A stretch of DNA of 64,000 nucleotides, taken from assembly GCA_963842155.1 (NCBI GenBank), contig CAWJFP010000011.1, forward strand, positions 30,015 through 94,014, written 5' to 3'. Positions 1 through 8,588 of the stretch are shown one piece after another. The stretch's first letter is position 1. Every line of letters begins with the position of its first letter. Made by a program: the position numbers and the translations under genes. This stretch comes from CAWJFP01 sp963842155 (lineage in GTDB: Bacteria; Pseudomonadota; Alphaproteobacteria; JACZXZ01). The notes under the pieces are model-generated. The model did not search any database and had not been told where the DNA came from. It worked only from the letters and a program-made list of their open reading frames with translations.

Positions 1-1
1 G

Positions 2-319
2 CGCGACACGGTGTTCTGCCTCGCCGAGGACACCGAGGAAGCGGCGGTCGAGCGCTCGGTCGGCGAGATGGTCGAGGCGGTGAAGCGCTACGTGCCGGGC
101 TATCGCCTCAAGCATCGCGTGCAGTTCGAGCGCATCGGCAACAACAATCCCCTGCGCATCCCGCATCTGGGCGACCGCTCGGGCCTCAAGGTCTCGGTCT
201 TCCTCGAGGTCGAGGGCGCGGCGCATTACCTGCCGGCTTATGCCGGCAATCTCGACATCATGACTTCGGCGGCGCTCGCCGCGGCCGAGCGTCTGGTGGA
301 ACTCAACTTGGCGGCATGA
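2..319 (+). CDS. mhpF: Acetaldehyde dehydrogenase (acylating), C-terminal part
   Basis: This reading frame is already open at the left edge, so only about the last 105 residues are present. The enzyme converts acetaldehyde, NAD+ and CoA to acetyl-CoA and normally receives acetaldehyde through a channel from the aldolase encoded next. The visible part holds the typical C-terminal stretch of the MhpF/BphJ/DmpF family (RIGNNNPLRIP, then FLEVEGAAHYLPAYAGNLDI and a final helix AALAAAERL). The stop codon overlaps the start of the aldolase gene in an ATGA, as expected for a translationally coupled meta-cleavage operon. Family assignment is firm; which aromatic substrate the operon serves cannot be told from this window. 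Confidence 0.93.
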   Translation, partial: RDTVFCLAEDTEEAAVERSVGEMVEAVKRYVPGYRLKHRVQFERIGNNNPLRIPHLGDRSGLKVSVFLEVEGAAHYLPAYAGNLDIMTSAALAAAERLVELNLAA

Positions 320-1380
320 AGACGGGTGAAGCATCCATGAGCAAAGCAACCAAGAGCAACGCGGCTCCCACGGTCCGCGTCATCGACGTGACCTTGCGCG
401 ACGGCATGCACGCCATCCGGCACCGCTACAGCCTCGAGCAGGTCAAGACCATCGCCCGCGCCCTGGACGAGGCCGGGGTCTGGGCGCTCGAGATCTGCCA
501 TGGCGACGGGCTCGCCGGCTCGAGCTTCAATTACGGCTTCGGGGTCGAGAGCGACCTCGCCTGGATCGAGGCCGCGGCCGGTGCGGTCGAGAAGGCGGTG
601 ATCGCCACCCTCCTCATTCCCGGCATCGGCACGGTGCATGATCTGCGCGAGGCCTTCGAGGCCGGCGCGCGCTCGGTGCGCATCGCCACCCACTGCACCG
701 AGGCGGATATCGCCAAGCAGCATATGGAGGAGGCGCGCAAGCTCGGCATGGACGTGGCCGGCTTCCTCATGATGGCGCATATGCTGGAGCCGGAGCCGCT
801 CGCCGAGCAGGCCAAGCTCATGGAAAGCTATGGCGCCCATTGCGTCTATTGCACGGATTCCGCGGGCGCCTTGCTGGTCGAGGGCGTGGCGACGCGCGTC
901 GACGCGCTGCGCCAGGCCTTGGCGCCGGCGACGGAGGTCGGCATGCACGCCCATCACAACCTCTCGCTCGGCGTGGCCAACTCGATCACGGCCGTGCAGC
1001 ATGGCGCGCGCCGCGTCGACGCCTCGCTCGCCGGGATGGGTGCGGGCGCCGGCAACGCGCCGCTCGAGATCTTCGTCGCCGTGGCCAAGCGCATGGGCAT
1101 CGAGACCGGCTGCGATCTCTACAAGCTGATGGACGCGGCCGACGATCTCGTCCGTCCGCTGCAGGACCGCCCCGTGCGCGTCGACCGCCAGACGCTCTCG
1201 CTCGGCTATGCCGGCGTCTATTCGAGCTTCCTGCGCCATGCCGAGAACGCCGCGGCGCTCTACGGCATCGACCCGCGCGAGATCCTGGTCGAGCTCGGCC
1301 GCCGCCGCATGGTCGGCGGGCAGGAGGACATGATCGTCGACGTGGCGCTCGACATCACCGCGCAGCAAGGCAAGGCATAA
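316..1380 (+). CDS. mhpE: 4-hydroxy-2-oxovalerate aldolase
   Basis: Cleaves 4-hydroxy-2-oxovalerate to pyruvate and acetaldehyde in the lower meta-cleavage pathway of aromatic degradation, working in complex with the acylating aldehyde dehydrogenase upstream. The 354-residue protein shows the DmpG/MhpE signature TLRDGMHAIRH (residues 26-36, with the Arg, metal-binding Asp and catalytic His) and the metal-ligand motif GMHAHHN at 209-215. Length matches the family. The start at 316 overlaps the dehydrogenase stop (ATGA); an in-frame ATG at 337 is an alternative. The 28-bp gap to a convergent ligase gene suggests that this is the last gene of its operon. Confidence 0.95.
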   Translation: MKTGEASMSKATKSNAAPTVRVIDVTLRDGMHAIRHRYSLEQVKTIARALDEAGVWALEICHGDGLAGSSFNYGFGVESDLAWIEAAAGAVEKAVIATLLIPGIGTVHDLREAFEAGARSVRIATHCTEADIAKQHMEEARKLGMDVAGFLMMAHMLEPEPLAEQAKLMESYGAHCVYCTDSAGALLVEGVATRVDALRQALAPATEVGMHAHHNLSLGVANSITAVQHGARRVDASLAGMGAGAGNAPLEIFVAVAKRMGIETGCDLYKLMDAADDLVRPLQDRPVRVDRQTLSLGYAGVYSSFLRHAENAAALYGIDPREILVELGRRRMVGGQEDMIVDVALDITAQQGKA

Positions 1381-1407
1381 GGCGCGCCGCCGGTCTCGCC
1401 CCGGCAG

Positions 1408-2838
1408 TCAGCTTCCGGCGCGGCGGTCCTTGACCCGGGCCGCCTTGAACTCGGTGCGCGGGAGCGTGCCCGGAGCCAGAACCTCGACCGCCACCCGCAC
1501 CTCGCATTGCGAGCGGATCTCCTCGACCACGGCCGCCGCCACCGCCTCGCCGGCGTCATGCTCGACCCGCACCGTCATGACGTCGAGGCCGTCCGCATTG
1601 GTCATGAGCAGGATCTCGAACTCGTCGCCGATGCCGGCCACCGAGCGCACCGCATGCTCGATCTGGCCCGGGAACATCTTGATGCCGCGCAGATTGATGA
1701 GGTCGTCGGCCCGTCCGGCGAAGGAGCCGACGGCGCGGACATGGGAGCGGCCGCAGGCGCAGCGCGCGCGGTCGAGCGTCGTGTAGTCGCCCACGAGGAA
1801 GCGGAGCTGCGGCGAGGATTCGGAATTGAGGTTGGTGCAGACGGTGAGGCCGCGCTCGCCCTCGCCTTGCGGCGCCAGCGTCTGCGGATCGACCGTCTCC
1901 CAGACCTGCACGTCCTCGAGCAGATGGGTGGAGACGGGGCCGCCCGGCGGCTGCGAATGGGGACAGGAGAAGCCGCCGACATGGGGTGCGGCTTCGGTGC
2001 AGCCGTAGAACTCGACGAGCCGCGCCTTCCACAGATCCTGGATGCGCTCTCGCGTCGCGGCGATGCTCATGCCCGGCTCGCCCGCCACGAAAAGCGTCCG
2101 CACGGCCGTCTTGCCCGGGTCGACGCCCAGCGCCTGGACAGTGCGGGCGAGGTGCAGCGCGTAGGAGGGCGTGCAGAGCAGGATGGTCGGCTGGTAGCGG
2201 ATCACGATATTGGCTCGCGCCCGCGCGTCCATGCCGCCGCCGGGCAAGGTCGGCAGACCCATCTTCGCGAGCGCATATTGCACGCCCCAGGCCCAGACAT
2301 GCGGGCCGTAGCCGGTGATCATGAAGACCGTGTCGCCCTTGCGGAAATCCATCGAATGAAGCGCTCGCGCGTTCGCCCAGGCCCAGAGCTCGCGGTCGAG
2401 ATGGGAGTAGCGGAAGACGCGCGGCGCGCCGGTGGTGCCGGAGGAGGAGAACATCATCCAGCCGCGCTCCGCCCAGACCGCGTCGGTCATCGTCGTGTAG
2501 CTGCCGTAGGGAGGATCGGCGGCGGCGTCCTCCGCCATTTCGAGCTTGCTCACGACGGGCCATTTCGCGACCAGGTCGTCGACGTCGCGCAGATCGGAGG
2601 GCAAGAGACCCAGCCGGTCGAAGCGGCGGCGGTAGAAGGCGCTGTTTTCGTAGAGGAAGGGCGCCAGGGCGGCGATCTTGTCGTCCTGGATCGCTCTGAT
2701 CTCGTCGCGCGAGGCGGTATCGAGGCGCGGCGACCAATATTCCGCCGAGCCGGGCGCGTCGCGGTCGCTGCGATGCCGCTCGATGGCCTCGAGCCAGTTT
2801 CGCCGCGTCCTGTCGGCGCGGATCGTTCGATCCGTCAT
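1408..2838 (-). CDS. PaaK-like AMP-forming acyl/aryl-CoA ligase
   Basis: A 476-residue member of the phenylacetate-CoA ligase branch of the ANL superfamily, which activates a carboxylic acid through an acyl-adenylate and transfers it to CoA. Visible motifs are the P-loop SSSGTTGAPR at residues 131-140, the acyl-adenylate motif EFYGCTEAAP near 285, LVGDYT, and the hinge region DLINLRGIKMFPGQIE typical of PaaK. The substrate cannot be read from sequence. It lies convergent to mhpE and divergent from the MetE-like gene, with about 80 bp between the two starts. A link to aromatic acid catabolism is plausible because of the neighbouring mhpFE genes, but that is inference. Confidence 0.85.
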   Translation of the reverse strand: MTDRTIRADRTRRNWLEAIERHRSDRDAPGSAEYWSPRLDTASRDEIRAIQDDKIAALAPFLYENSAFYRRRFDRLGLLPSDLRDVDDLVAKWPVVSKLEMAEDAAADPPYGSYTTMTDAVWAERGWMMFSSSGTTGAPRVFRYSHLDRELWAWANARALHSMDFRKGDTVFMITGYGPHVWAWGVQYALAKMGLPTLPGGGMDARARANIVIRYQPTILLCTPSYALHLARTVQALGVDPGKTAVRTLFVAGEPGMSIAATRERIQDLWKARLVEFYGCTEAAPHVGGFSCPHSQPPGGPVSTHLLEDVQVWETVDPQTLAPQGEGERGLTVCTNLNSESSPQLRFLVGDYTTLDRARCACGRSHVRAVGSFAGRADDLINLRGIKMFPGQIEHAVRSVAGIGDEFEILLMTNADGLDVMTVRVEHDAGEAVAAAVVEEIRSQCEVRVAVEVLAPGTLPRTEFKAARVKDRRAGS

Positions 2839-2919
2839 GGCGTCCTCCCTGTAATGCCATAAAATTATAGAAAGCCCGCGGGTCGAGTACTAGAACGGGA
2901 GCACCTCCAGGGAGCCTCC

Positions 2920-4018
2920 ATGCATCGCCCTCCGTTCCGCGCCGACCATATCGGCAGCCTGCTGCGCCCGCCGGCCCTGCGTCAGGCCTTCCGCGCCCAT
3001 AACGCCGGCAAGCTCGATGATAGCGCCCTCGCTGCCGCTCAGGATGAGGCGATCCGCAACGTCATCCGGCTCCAGGAAGAAGCCGGGCTTTCCGTCGTCA
3101 CCGACGGCGAGTTCCGCCGCGGCTCCTATTGGAGCCGCTTCGTCGAACGCTGACGAAGGCCTCGCGGTGCGCGAGGCGCGCTTCACCTTCCACGACGAGC
3201 ATGGCCATGAGCTGGCCTTCACCGCGCCTTATCTGACCGGCAGGGTGGCGCGGCGCCGGCCGATCGCCCTCGACGAATTCGCCTTCCTCCGCGACAACGC
3301 GAGGGCGCTGCCCAAGGTGACCCTGCCGGCGCCCTCCACCATGCATTTCTGGCGCGGCAGCCGCTATGCCGAACCGGGACTCTATGGCAGCCCGCGCGAA
3401 TTCTTCCGCGAGCTTGGCGCCGTCTATCGCGCCGAGATCGCGGAGCTCGCCGCGGCCGGCTGCCGCTACGTCCAGCTCGACGAGGTGGCGCTCGCCATGC
3501 TGTGCGACCCGGCGGTGCGCGCGCGCGTAGTCGCCGACGGCAACGATCCGGCCGCGCTGGTGGCGCTCTATGTCGAGGCGATCGGCGAGGCGGTGGGCGG
3601 CGCGCCCCCGGAGATGGCGGTCGGCGTCCATATGTGCCGCGGGAATTTCAAGGGGAAGTATCTCGCCGAAGGCGGCTATGACGAGATCGCTCGCAGCCTG
3701 TTCGGCACGGCCGGGGTAAGCCATTTCCTGCTCGAGTTCGACACGGCGCGGGCCGGCGATTTCGCGCCGCTCCGCTTCGTGGCGGCGGACAAGGGCGTGG
3801 TGCTCGGCCTGGTCAGCTCCAAGAGCGCGTCACTCGAGCCGCTCGAGGCGCTGCTCGCGCGGATCGACGAAGCGGCGCGCTTCATCGACCGAGACCGTCT
3901 CGCGATCAGCCCGCAATGCGGCTTCGCCAGCACCGTCGCCGGCAATCCGGTGAGCGAAGCGGATGAGCGCGCCAAGCTTGCGCTCTGCGTCAGGGCGGCG
4001 CGGGCCGCCTGGGGCTAA
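2920..4018 (+). CDS. MetE C-terminal-domain-like cobalamin-independent methyltransferase (frameshifted)
   Basis: Belongs to the single-domain relatives of cobalamin-independent methionine synthase (COG0620, YxjG type), about 366 codons in total. The N-terminal part (ADHIGSLLRPPALR, TDGEFRRGSYW) is in one frame and hits a stop at 3151; the rest (from EGLAVREARF on) continues in the next frame. Zinc/substrate motifs are present in the second part: QLDEVALAML, VGVHMCRGNFKGKY and the C-terminal ISPQCGFAST. One surplus base around 3148-3154 explains the break. Such proteins transfer methyl groups to thiols; the actual methyl donor and acceptor are unknown. The frameshift could be real decay or a sequence error, and the clean conservation on both sides favours error. 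Confidence 0.82.
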
Positions 4019-4020
4019 GG

Positions 4021-5002
4021 ATGCGGCCGGCCGCATCGCGACAAGCGGGGATTGCATTGGTCGGAACGTCTCTGCTGGATGGGTGCGTGGGGTATCTCGC
4101 CCCCGAAGACTTCCTTGCCGAGCTTTGCGATGAGCTAGGGGACGTCGTCGGCGACATCCATGGCCGTCTGGTTCTGGCAAAGGGGCCGGAGAAACCCGTG
4201 GCGTGGGCGGCCAATGTCTGGCGCGATCCGATGCGAATACCGATCTCCTCGATCGGCGATGCGGCAAAGAAGCTTCGCGCCATCCAGCGCAACTGGGCGC
4301 TTTATTCCTTTGCTTCTCATCGTCGCGCCGCGCTGATAGCGGAGAAATTGCCGAAAGTTTCGGCGAAACCGATCGTCTTCGGCGCGGGAGCGCCCAAGGC
4401 CCCTTTGGGCTCCTGGACGTTGCTCGATGCGGACACGATGCTCGCCTCGCGGCATTGCTCGAGCCCGTTCCCCAACGGCGAGGTGCAATTCGTCGAAGAC
4501 CTCACGGTGCCGCCGAGCCGCGCTTATCTCAAGCTCTGGGAGCTCTTCACGATCCAGGACGAGCGGCCCAAGCCCGGCGAGTTTTGCGTCGATCTTGGCG
4601 CCAGTCCGGGCGGCTGGAGCTGGGTCTTGCAACAGCTCGGCGCGCGAGTGCTCAGCGTCGACAAGGCCCTGCTCGATGACCGGGATCGCGAGGCTTCCCG
4701 GCATCGAGTATCGGCGCGCCAGCGCTTTCGCGCTCGACCCGCTGAGCGTCGGAGCGGTCGATTGGCTGTTTTCGGACGTCGTTTGCTACCCCGAACGGCT
4801 GCTCGCTCTGGTGCAGAAATGGCTCGCGGCCGCAAGCGTCCGCCGCTTCGTCTGCACGGTCAAGTTCCAGGGTGCGACCGACTTCGAGACGGCGCGGCGG
4901 TTCGCTGCCATACCCGGATCTCGGCTGCTTCACCTTCACCATAACAAGCATGAGCTGACCTGGCTCAAGCTCAGCTCTCCCGGTGGTTCCGCTTCGACCT
5001 GA
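4021..5002 (+). CDS. FtsJ-type SAM-dependent RNA 2'-O-methyltransferase, RlmM-like (frameshifted)
   Basis: The N-terminal two thirds (from 4021) carries the SAM-binding motif DLGASPGGWSW starting near residue 191; the C-terminal part, with the catalytic-lysine region CTVKFQGATDF, lies in the next frame after about position 4680. Joined, the product would be about 326 residues. The layout of an N-terminal substrate domain followed by an FtsJ methylase fits COG2933 (RlmM, which methylates the ribose of a 23S rRNA cytidine). A surplus G in a GGG run at 4682-4684 would account for the frame change. The start at 4021 directly follows the MetE-like stop. The RNA target is inferred only from the family. 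Confidence 0.75.
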
Positions 5003-5093
5003 CCTTCGGCTTGGCCGGGCGAGAGGCGCGCTCGATGTCGGAGCGGGAGAATATCCGGCAGAAAGGCCACGAGCGGGCACGCTTCGGCGGCCT

Positions 5094-6287
5094 TCAATCG
5101 GCGACGTCGTCCTCTTCGGCGAAGTCGCCGCCCATCCGGAGCCCCTCGATCCAGGTTTGGCCATCGCGCTTCATGACGATGCGCGGCTTGATCCTGCCCT
5201 GCGCGGCCAGCGCCGCCGCGAGTTTTTCCGAATGCGTGACGAGCCAGATTTGGGTCCGCTCCGCGGCACGAACGATCAACCGGGCGAGCGACTCCAGCAG
5301 ATCGGGATGGAGGCTGGTCTCGGGTTCGTTCAACGCGATAAACGCCGGCAGGCGATAGGCCAGCAGCACGCCCGCGAGCGCCAGATAGCGTAGCGTGCCG
5401 TCGGACAGATCGCCCGCGTCGAATATGCGCTTGGGGTAATCGGGGAAAATCATGCCGAAGGACGCGGTGCGTCCAGGCGACGGGACGACGAGCTTTGCGC
5501 CCGGAAACGCGTCGTCGATGGCGCGATCGAGATCGGTGGTGTCCTCGCGGATATGCACGAGGGTCGCGAACACGGCGGCGAGATTGGCGCCATCGGAGAG
5601 GAGCGTCGGGCTCGTCACCGCGAGGCAGGGGCGGCGCAGGGTGGAAGCCTTGTCGGTTCGCAGCTCGTGGTAGAAGCGCCAATCCAGCATGGTCCGGCGA
5701 ACGAGGTGCAGATCGGGGAAGCGAGCGGGGTCCTGGAGGGACCCCAAGGCCGTTTCCGATGCCAGCAGCTCGGTCTCGAGCTCGACGCGAATTCCTTCTT
5801 CGTCGCGCGCGGCGACATGGGGTCCGCGACGCTCGAGCAGCTTCAGCGGACGCCGCGCGTCCTGGAAGATCAGCGTTTCCTCTTTGACCTGCGGTTCGAG
5901 AACGAAGGCCGCGGCCCTCGACCGCCGCTCGCCTTCCTCCGTCATATAGGACGGGGCGAGCCCGATGCCGATCTCGTAGCGATAGCTTGGCTCGCCTGCC
6001 GCCGTCTGCCCGAAGCCGACCCCCAAAACGATCTGGGCAGGCTGCTTTGCCGGGCGCGTGCCTGCCCACAGCGCCGATTCCATGCCGCCCTCCGCGGCAA
6101 GCTCCTGTGAGAGACTGCCCGCGGCCGACGCTTGCAGAAGCTGCAACGTGCGGTAGAGATTCGTCTTGCCGACGCCGTTCGCGCCGACGAAGACGCTAAG
6201 GCCCGCGACAGGCATGCGTAGCGCGCGCAGCGAGCGATAGCCGGCGGCATGAATTTCTCGAACGGTCAAAGCCATGCTTCGTCGCAA
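5094..6287 (-). CDS. RecF/SMC-like AAA family ATPase (COG4637 type)
   Basis: A 397-residue predicted ATPase with an ABC/SMC-style head. Walker A is GANGVGKT (residues 35-42), the signature-like motif is DLSDGTLRYLALAGVLL, and the Walker B/D-loop region is ALNEPETSLHPDLLE, followed by a switch histidine in WLVTHSEKLA. There is no nuclease (TOPRIM) domain visible at the C terminus, so it is unlike OLD nucleases. A second ATG 12 bases downstream of the first is an equally likely start. It stands alone between convergent and divergent neighbours. Proteins of this kind are often annotated as predicted ATPases without a known role, and no function is claimed here. Confidence 0.8.
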   Translation of the reverse strand: MRRSMALTVREIHAAGYRSLRALRMPVAGLSVFVGANGVGKTNLYRTLQLLQASAAGSLSQELAAEGGMESALWAGTRPAKQPAQIVLGVGFGQTAAGEPSYRYEIGIGLAPSYMTEEGERRSRAAAFVLEPQVKEETLIFQDARRPLKLLERRGPHVAARDEEGIRVELETELLASETALGSLQDPARFPDLHLVRRTMLDWRFYHELRTDKASTLRRPCLAVTSPTLLSDGANLAAVFATLVHIREDTTDLDRAIDDAFPGAKLVVPSPGRTASFGMIFPDYPKRIFDAGDLSDGTLRYLALAGVLLAYRLPAFIALNEPETSLHPDLLESLARLIVRAAERTQIWLVTHSEKLAAALAAQGRIKPRIVMKRDGQTWIEGLRMGGDFAEEDDVAD

Positions 6288-6357
6288 GCCCAGGAATGGG
6301 GTCAGGGGGCTTCTCGATCAATGATCTACCCTTTATCCCATTGAAGAGATAGAAAAT
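6279..6357. repeat. Degenerate relative of the island-end sequence near 7360-7439
   Basis: This stretch aligns by eye with the sequence around and after the left island repeat. It shares cgtcg-aagc, gggtcag, tcgatca and gatagaaaat in the same order and near the same spacing (59 versus 61 bases from gggtcag to agaaaat). It overlaps the first codons of the ATPase gene and lies just before PPK2. It may be an old, decayed attachment-site remnant or a repeat associated with tRNA 3' ends. The similarity is clear but imperfect, so the meaning is uncertain. Confidence 0.45.
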
Positions 6358-6404
6358 CGAGTCGCCGGCGACGGCCGTCTGCCTGCCCACCTTGTTCTCG
6401 ATGA

Positions 6405-7286
6405 ATGAGCATAGCCATGAAGATCAATTCGAAGGATTTTCGCGTGCGGGAGGGAGACGAGGTCGACCTGAAAAAATGGCCGACGATCGTCGATCCCGTC
6501 TACGAATCGAAAGAGCATTATCAGAAGCTTCTGGGCGAGCATGTCGCTGAATTAAGCGCGCAACAGCAGCTGCTCTACGCCTCCGACCGCTATGCCGTCC
6601 TGCTGATCTTTCAGGCGATGGATGCGGCCGGAAAAGACGGCGCCATCAAGCATGTGATGTCCGGGGTCAATCCGCAAGGCTGCCAGGTCTTCAGCTTCAA
6701 GCATCCCAGCCCCGCCGAACTGCAGCATGATTTTCTCTGGCGCACCACCCGCGATCTGCCGGAACGCGGCCGGATCGGCATCTTCAACCGGTCCTATTAC
6801 GAGGAAGTGCTGATCGTGCGCGTCCATCCCGAGATCCTGCGCGCCGAAGGACTGCCCGATGCGCCGTCGCACGACAAGGCGATCTGGCATCGCCGTTATC
6901 GCTCGATCGCCAATTTGGAGAAACACCTCCACGACAACGGAACCCGTGTCATCAAGTTTTTCCTCCACCTCTCGAAGGAGGAGCAGCGCAAGCGCTTTCT
7001 GGCGCGCATCGACGAGCCGGAAAAGAATTGGAAATTCAGTCTCGCGGACGTCGAGGAGCGGAAATTCTGGAAGCAGTACATGGAGGCCTATGAGGAATGC
7101 CTCGGCGCGACGAGCGCCCGACACGCGCCCTGGTATGTCGTTCCCGCCGACGACAAGCAGAACGCCCGGCTGATCGTATCGCAAATCATCCTCGATACTT
7201 TCGACGGACTCGCCATGACTTTCCCGAGAACGAGCGCGGCGCGGCGGCGGGAATTGCTCTCGATCCGCAAGCGGCTCGCGGAATGA
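6405..7286 (+). CDS. ppk2: Polyphosphate kinase 2 family protein (polyphosphate:nucleotide phosphotransferase)
   Basis: PPK2 enzymes use inorganic polyphosphate to phosphorylate nucleoside mono- or diphosphates. The 293-residue single-domain protein shows the Walker A variant AMDAAGKDG (residues 71-79), GCQVFSFKHPS, the FNRSYYEEVLIVRVHPE block and the lid/Walker B region VIKFFLHLSKEEQRKRF, then WKFSLADVEER and the C-terminal PWYVVPADDK. Size and motif set match class I PPK2; whether it prefers ADP/GDP or AMP is not decidable by eye. Starts at 6401, 6405 and 6417 are possible. A short hairpin followed by six Ts lies 28 bp downstream. Confidence 0.92.
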   Translation: MSIAMKINSKDFRVREGDEVDLKKWPTIVDPVYESKEHYQKLLGEHVAELSAQQQLLYASDRYAVLLIFQAMDAAGKDGAIKHVMSGVNPQGCQVFSFKHPSPAELQHDFLWRTTRDLPERGRIGIFNRSYYEEVLIVRVHPEILRAEGLPDAPSHDKAIWHRRYRSIANLEKHLHDNGTRVIKFFLHLSKEEQRKRFLARIDEPEKNWKFSLADVEERKFWKQYMEAYEECLGATSARHAPWYVVPADDKQNARLIVSQIILDTFDGLAMTFPRTSAARRRELLSIRKRLAE

Positions 7287-7313
7287 GAGCTGGGGCGTCC
7301 TCGCGCCGGTTTC

Positions 7314-7333
7314 GCTAAGCCTTTAGCTTTTTT
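7314..7333 (+). terminator. Small intrinsic terminator after ppk2
   Basis: A 5-bp stem GCTAA/TTAGC with a 4-base loop is followed by six Ts (7328-7333). The stem is short, so termination strength is doubtful, but position and T-tract fit the end of the ppk2 transcript. The T-tract runs into the left tRNA-derived repeat. Confidence 0.45.
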
Positions 7334-7378
7334 GGAGCGGGTGAAGGGAATCGAACCCTCGTCGTAAGCTTGGGAAGC
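7331..7378 (-). repeat. attL-like tRNA-Gly 3' fragment (48-bp direct repeat, left copy)
   Basis: These 48 bases are identical to 14943-14990, which is the 3' half of the complete tRNA-Gly gene: CCA end, acceptor 3' strand, T arm, variable loop, anticodon loop and part of the anticodon 5' strand. Both copies have the same orientation. A displaced 3' tRNA fragment at the far end of a segment, with the intact tRNA at the near end, is the classic footprint of tyrosine-recombinase integration into a tRNA gene. Confidence 0.9.
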
Positions 7379-7482
7379 GGGTCAGAGGACCTTTTTCGAT
7401 CAGGGACTTAGGGTCGATCCTTTGCAACAGATAGAAAATACAGGGGCAGCCTCCCGCCGGGGCTGAACCTCCAGGTGCGCCT

Positions 7483-7842
7483 TCATTCGGCGGCGATCTT
7501 CCTCGCAGCGAACTGGTCGAAGGCTTCCACTGCCTGGGCTGCATACATAACACTAGGGCCGGCGCCCATGTAGATCGCCATGCCCATGGTTTCCATGATC
7601 TCGTCGCGGGTGGCGCCCTGCTCAAAAGCGGCCTCGGCATGGAACGCGATGCAGCCGTCGCACCGGATCGCAACGGAGATGCCGAGGGCAAGAAGCTCCT
7701 TGGTTTTGCCGTCAAGCGCCTTCGACTGGAGCGCGGCGCGGGCGAGCGCGGAGAACGCCTTCATCGTCTCAGGCGATCCGGTCCGCACTTCCTTGAGGGC
7801 TTGGGACAGCTCGCCGGCCATCCGTGGCCAATCCTTATGCAT
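7483..7842 (-). CDS. Carboxymuconolactone decarboxylase / AhpD-like protein
   Basis: A 119-residue all-helical protein of the CMD/AhpD superfamily. It carries the redox motif CDGCIAFH (Cys61, Cys64, His68), as in alkylhydroperoxidase AhpD, where the two cysteines act with a nearby His as a proton relay. The remainder (TKELLALGISVAI before the motif, GATRDEIMETMGMAIYMGAG after it) is typical. It is the last gene of the minus-strand operon after sqr, trxC and DUF2892, which suggests a role in thiol or peroxide handling rather than aromatic decarboxylation. That role is inferred from context. Confidence 0.88.
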   Translation of the reverse strand: MHKDWPRMAGELSQALKEVRTGSPETMKAFSALARAALQSKALDGKTKELLALGISVAIRCDGCIAFHAEAAFEQGATRDEIMETMGMAIYMGAGPSVMYAAQAVEAFDQFAARKIAAE

Positions 7843-7887
7843 GCTTCCTACTCCCAGGTCTCACCATCGGACCCAGCCTTGGGCGGG

Positions 7888-8091
7888 TTATTGGAATGCG
7901 TTTCCGGGCCTGATGCCGAGCTTCTTGAAGAGCATGGCAGCGGGGCAGAAGCCAGTGATACCCGCCTGCAGCTGATTCAGGCCGACGAAAGCCGTCAGCA
8001 GCAGCCAATAGGGACTGTAAACCTGCGCCAGCACGAGGCTCAGCAGCACCATAATGCCGGCGAATGAGACAACAGCCTTGTCGATGTTCAT
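7888..8091 (-). CDS. DUF2892 small inner-membrane protein
   Basis: A 67-residue protein with two hydrophobic segments (residues about 8-25 and 28-48) around the family's GLNQLQAGITGFCPA motif, followed by a short cytoplasmic tail. DUF2892 domains (the membrane part of YgaP-type rhodaneses) commonly occur in sulfide-responsive operons; the cysteine in the GFCP motif is conserved. It starts one base after the trxC stop, so it is cotranscribed. A role in sulfur-species handling or transport is suggested by neighbours only. Confidence 0.85.
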   Translation of the reverse strand: MNIDKAVVSFAGIMVLLSLVLAQVYSPYWLLLTAFVGLNQLQAGITGFCPAAMLFKKLGIRPGNAFQ

Positions 8092-8092
8092 T

Positions 8093-8587
8093 TCAGCCTC
8101 CTTGAGCGGTGTTGGGCGCGGCCAGATGCGCGCGCGCCCAGCGGACGATGGTCTCGGTGTTCCTCACGCCGGAGCTCTGGCCGAGAATCCGGCCGTTTTT
8201 GAACAGATACAGGGCCGGGATGCCGTGGACGCCGAGCCGGGAAGCGGTGCTCTGCGCCTCGTCGACATTGAGCTTGAGAAGACGCACCTCCGGCTCGAGA
8301 AGCTGAGCCGCCCGTTCGAACAGAGGCGCCATGGTTCTGCACGGTGCGCACCACGGCGCCCACATGTCCACGAGGATGGGAACTTCGTCCAGCCGGAGGT
8401 GCGATTCGAAGCCGGCCTCGTCGACAGGGGTCGCTCTGCCGGCGAATAGCGGATCGTGGCAGGATCCGCACTTCGCCTCCGCCGCCGAACGGCCTGCCGG
8501 CAGTCGATTGACGGAACGGCAGCGCGGGCAAAGAACGTGGCTCGTAGCGGCTGCTCCCGCGGCCGGGGACGGTTGGCGAGCCTGCAT
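8093..8587 (-). CDS. trxC: Thioredoxin 2 (zinc-binding thioredoxin)
   Basis: A 164-residue protein with an N-terminal zinc-ribbon (CPRC at 20-23 and CGSC at 40-43) and a thioredoxin fold with active site WAPWCAPC (Cys80, Cys83) and the cis-proline region GIPALYLF. That two-part layout is diagnostic for TrxC. It sits one base after sqr and one base before DUF2892 in the same direction. A reductase that handles persulfide or polysulfide products of SQR is a sensible inference for its place here. The chromosomal trxA is not in this window. Confidence 0.93.
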   Translation of the reverse strand: MQARQPSPAAGAAATSHVLCPRCRSVNRLPAGRSAAEAKCGSCHDPLFAGRATPVDEAGFESHLRLDEVPILVDMWAPWCAPCRTMAPLFERAAQLLEPEVRLLKLNVDEAQSTASRLGVHGIPALYLFKNGRILGQSSGVRNTETIVRWARAHLAAPNTAQGG

Positions 8588-8588
8588 C

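Noticed and set aside
7323..7715. Minus-strand frame over the attL repeat giving a 130-residue protein
   Set aside because: It overlaps the AhpD-like gene in another frame and translates the tRNA fragment; such products are typical false calls near tRNA remnants.
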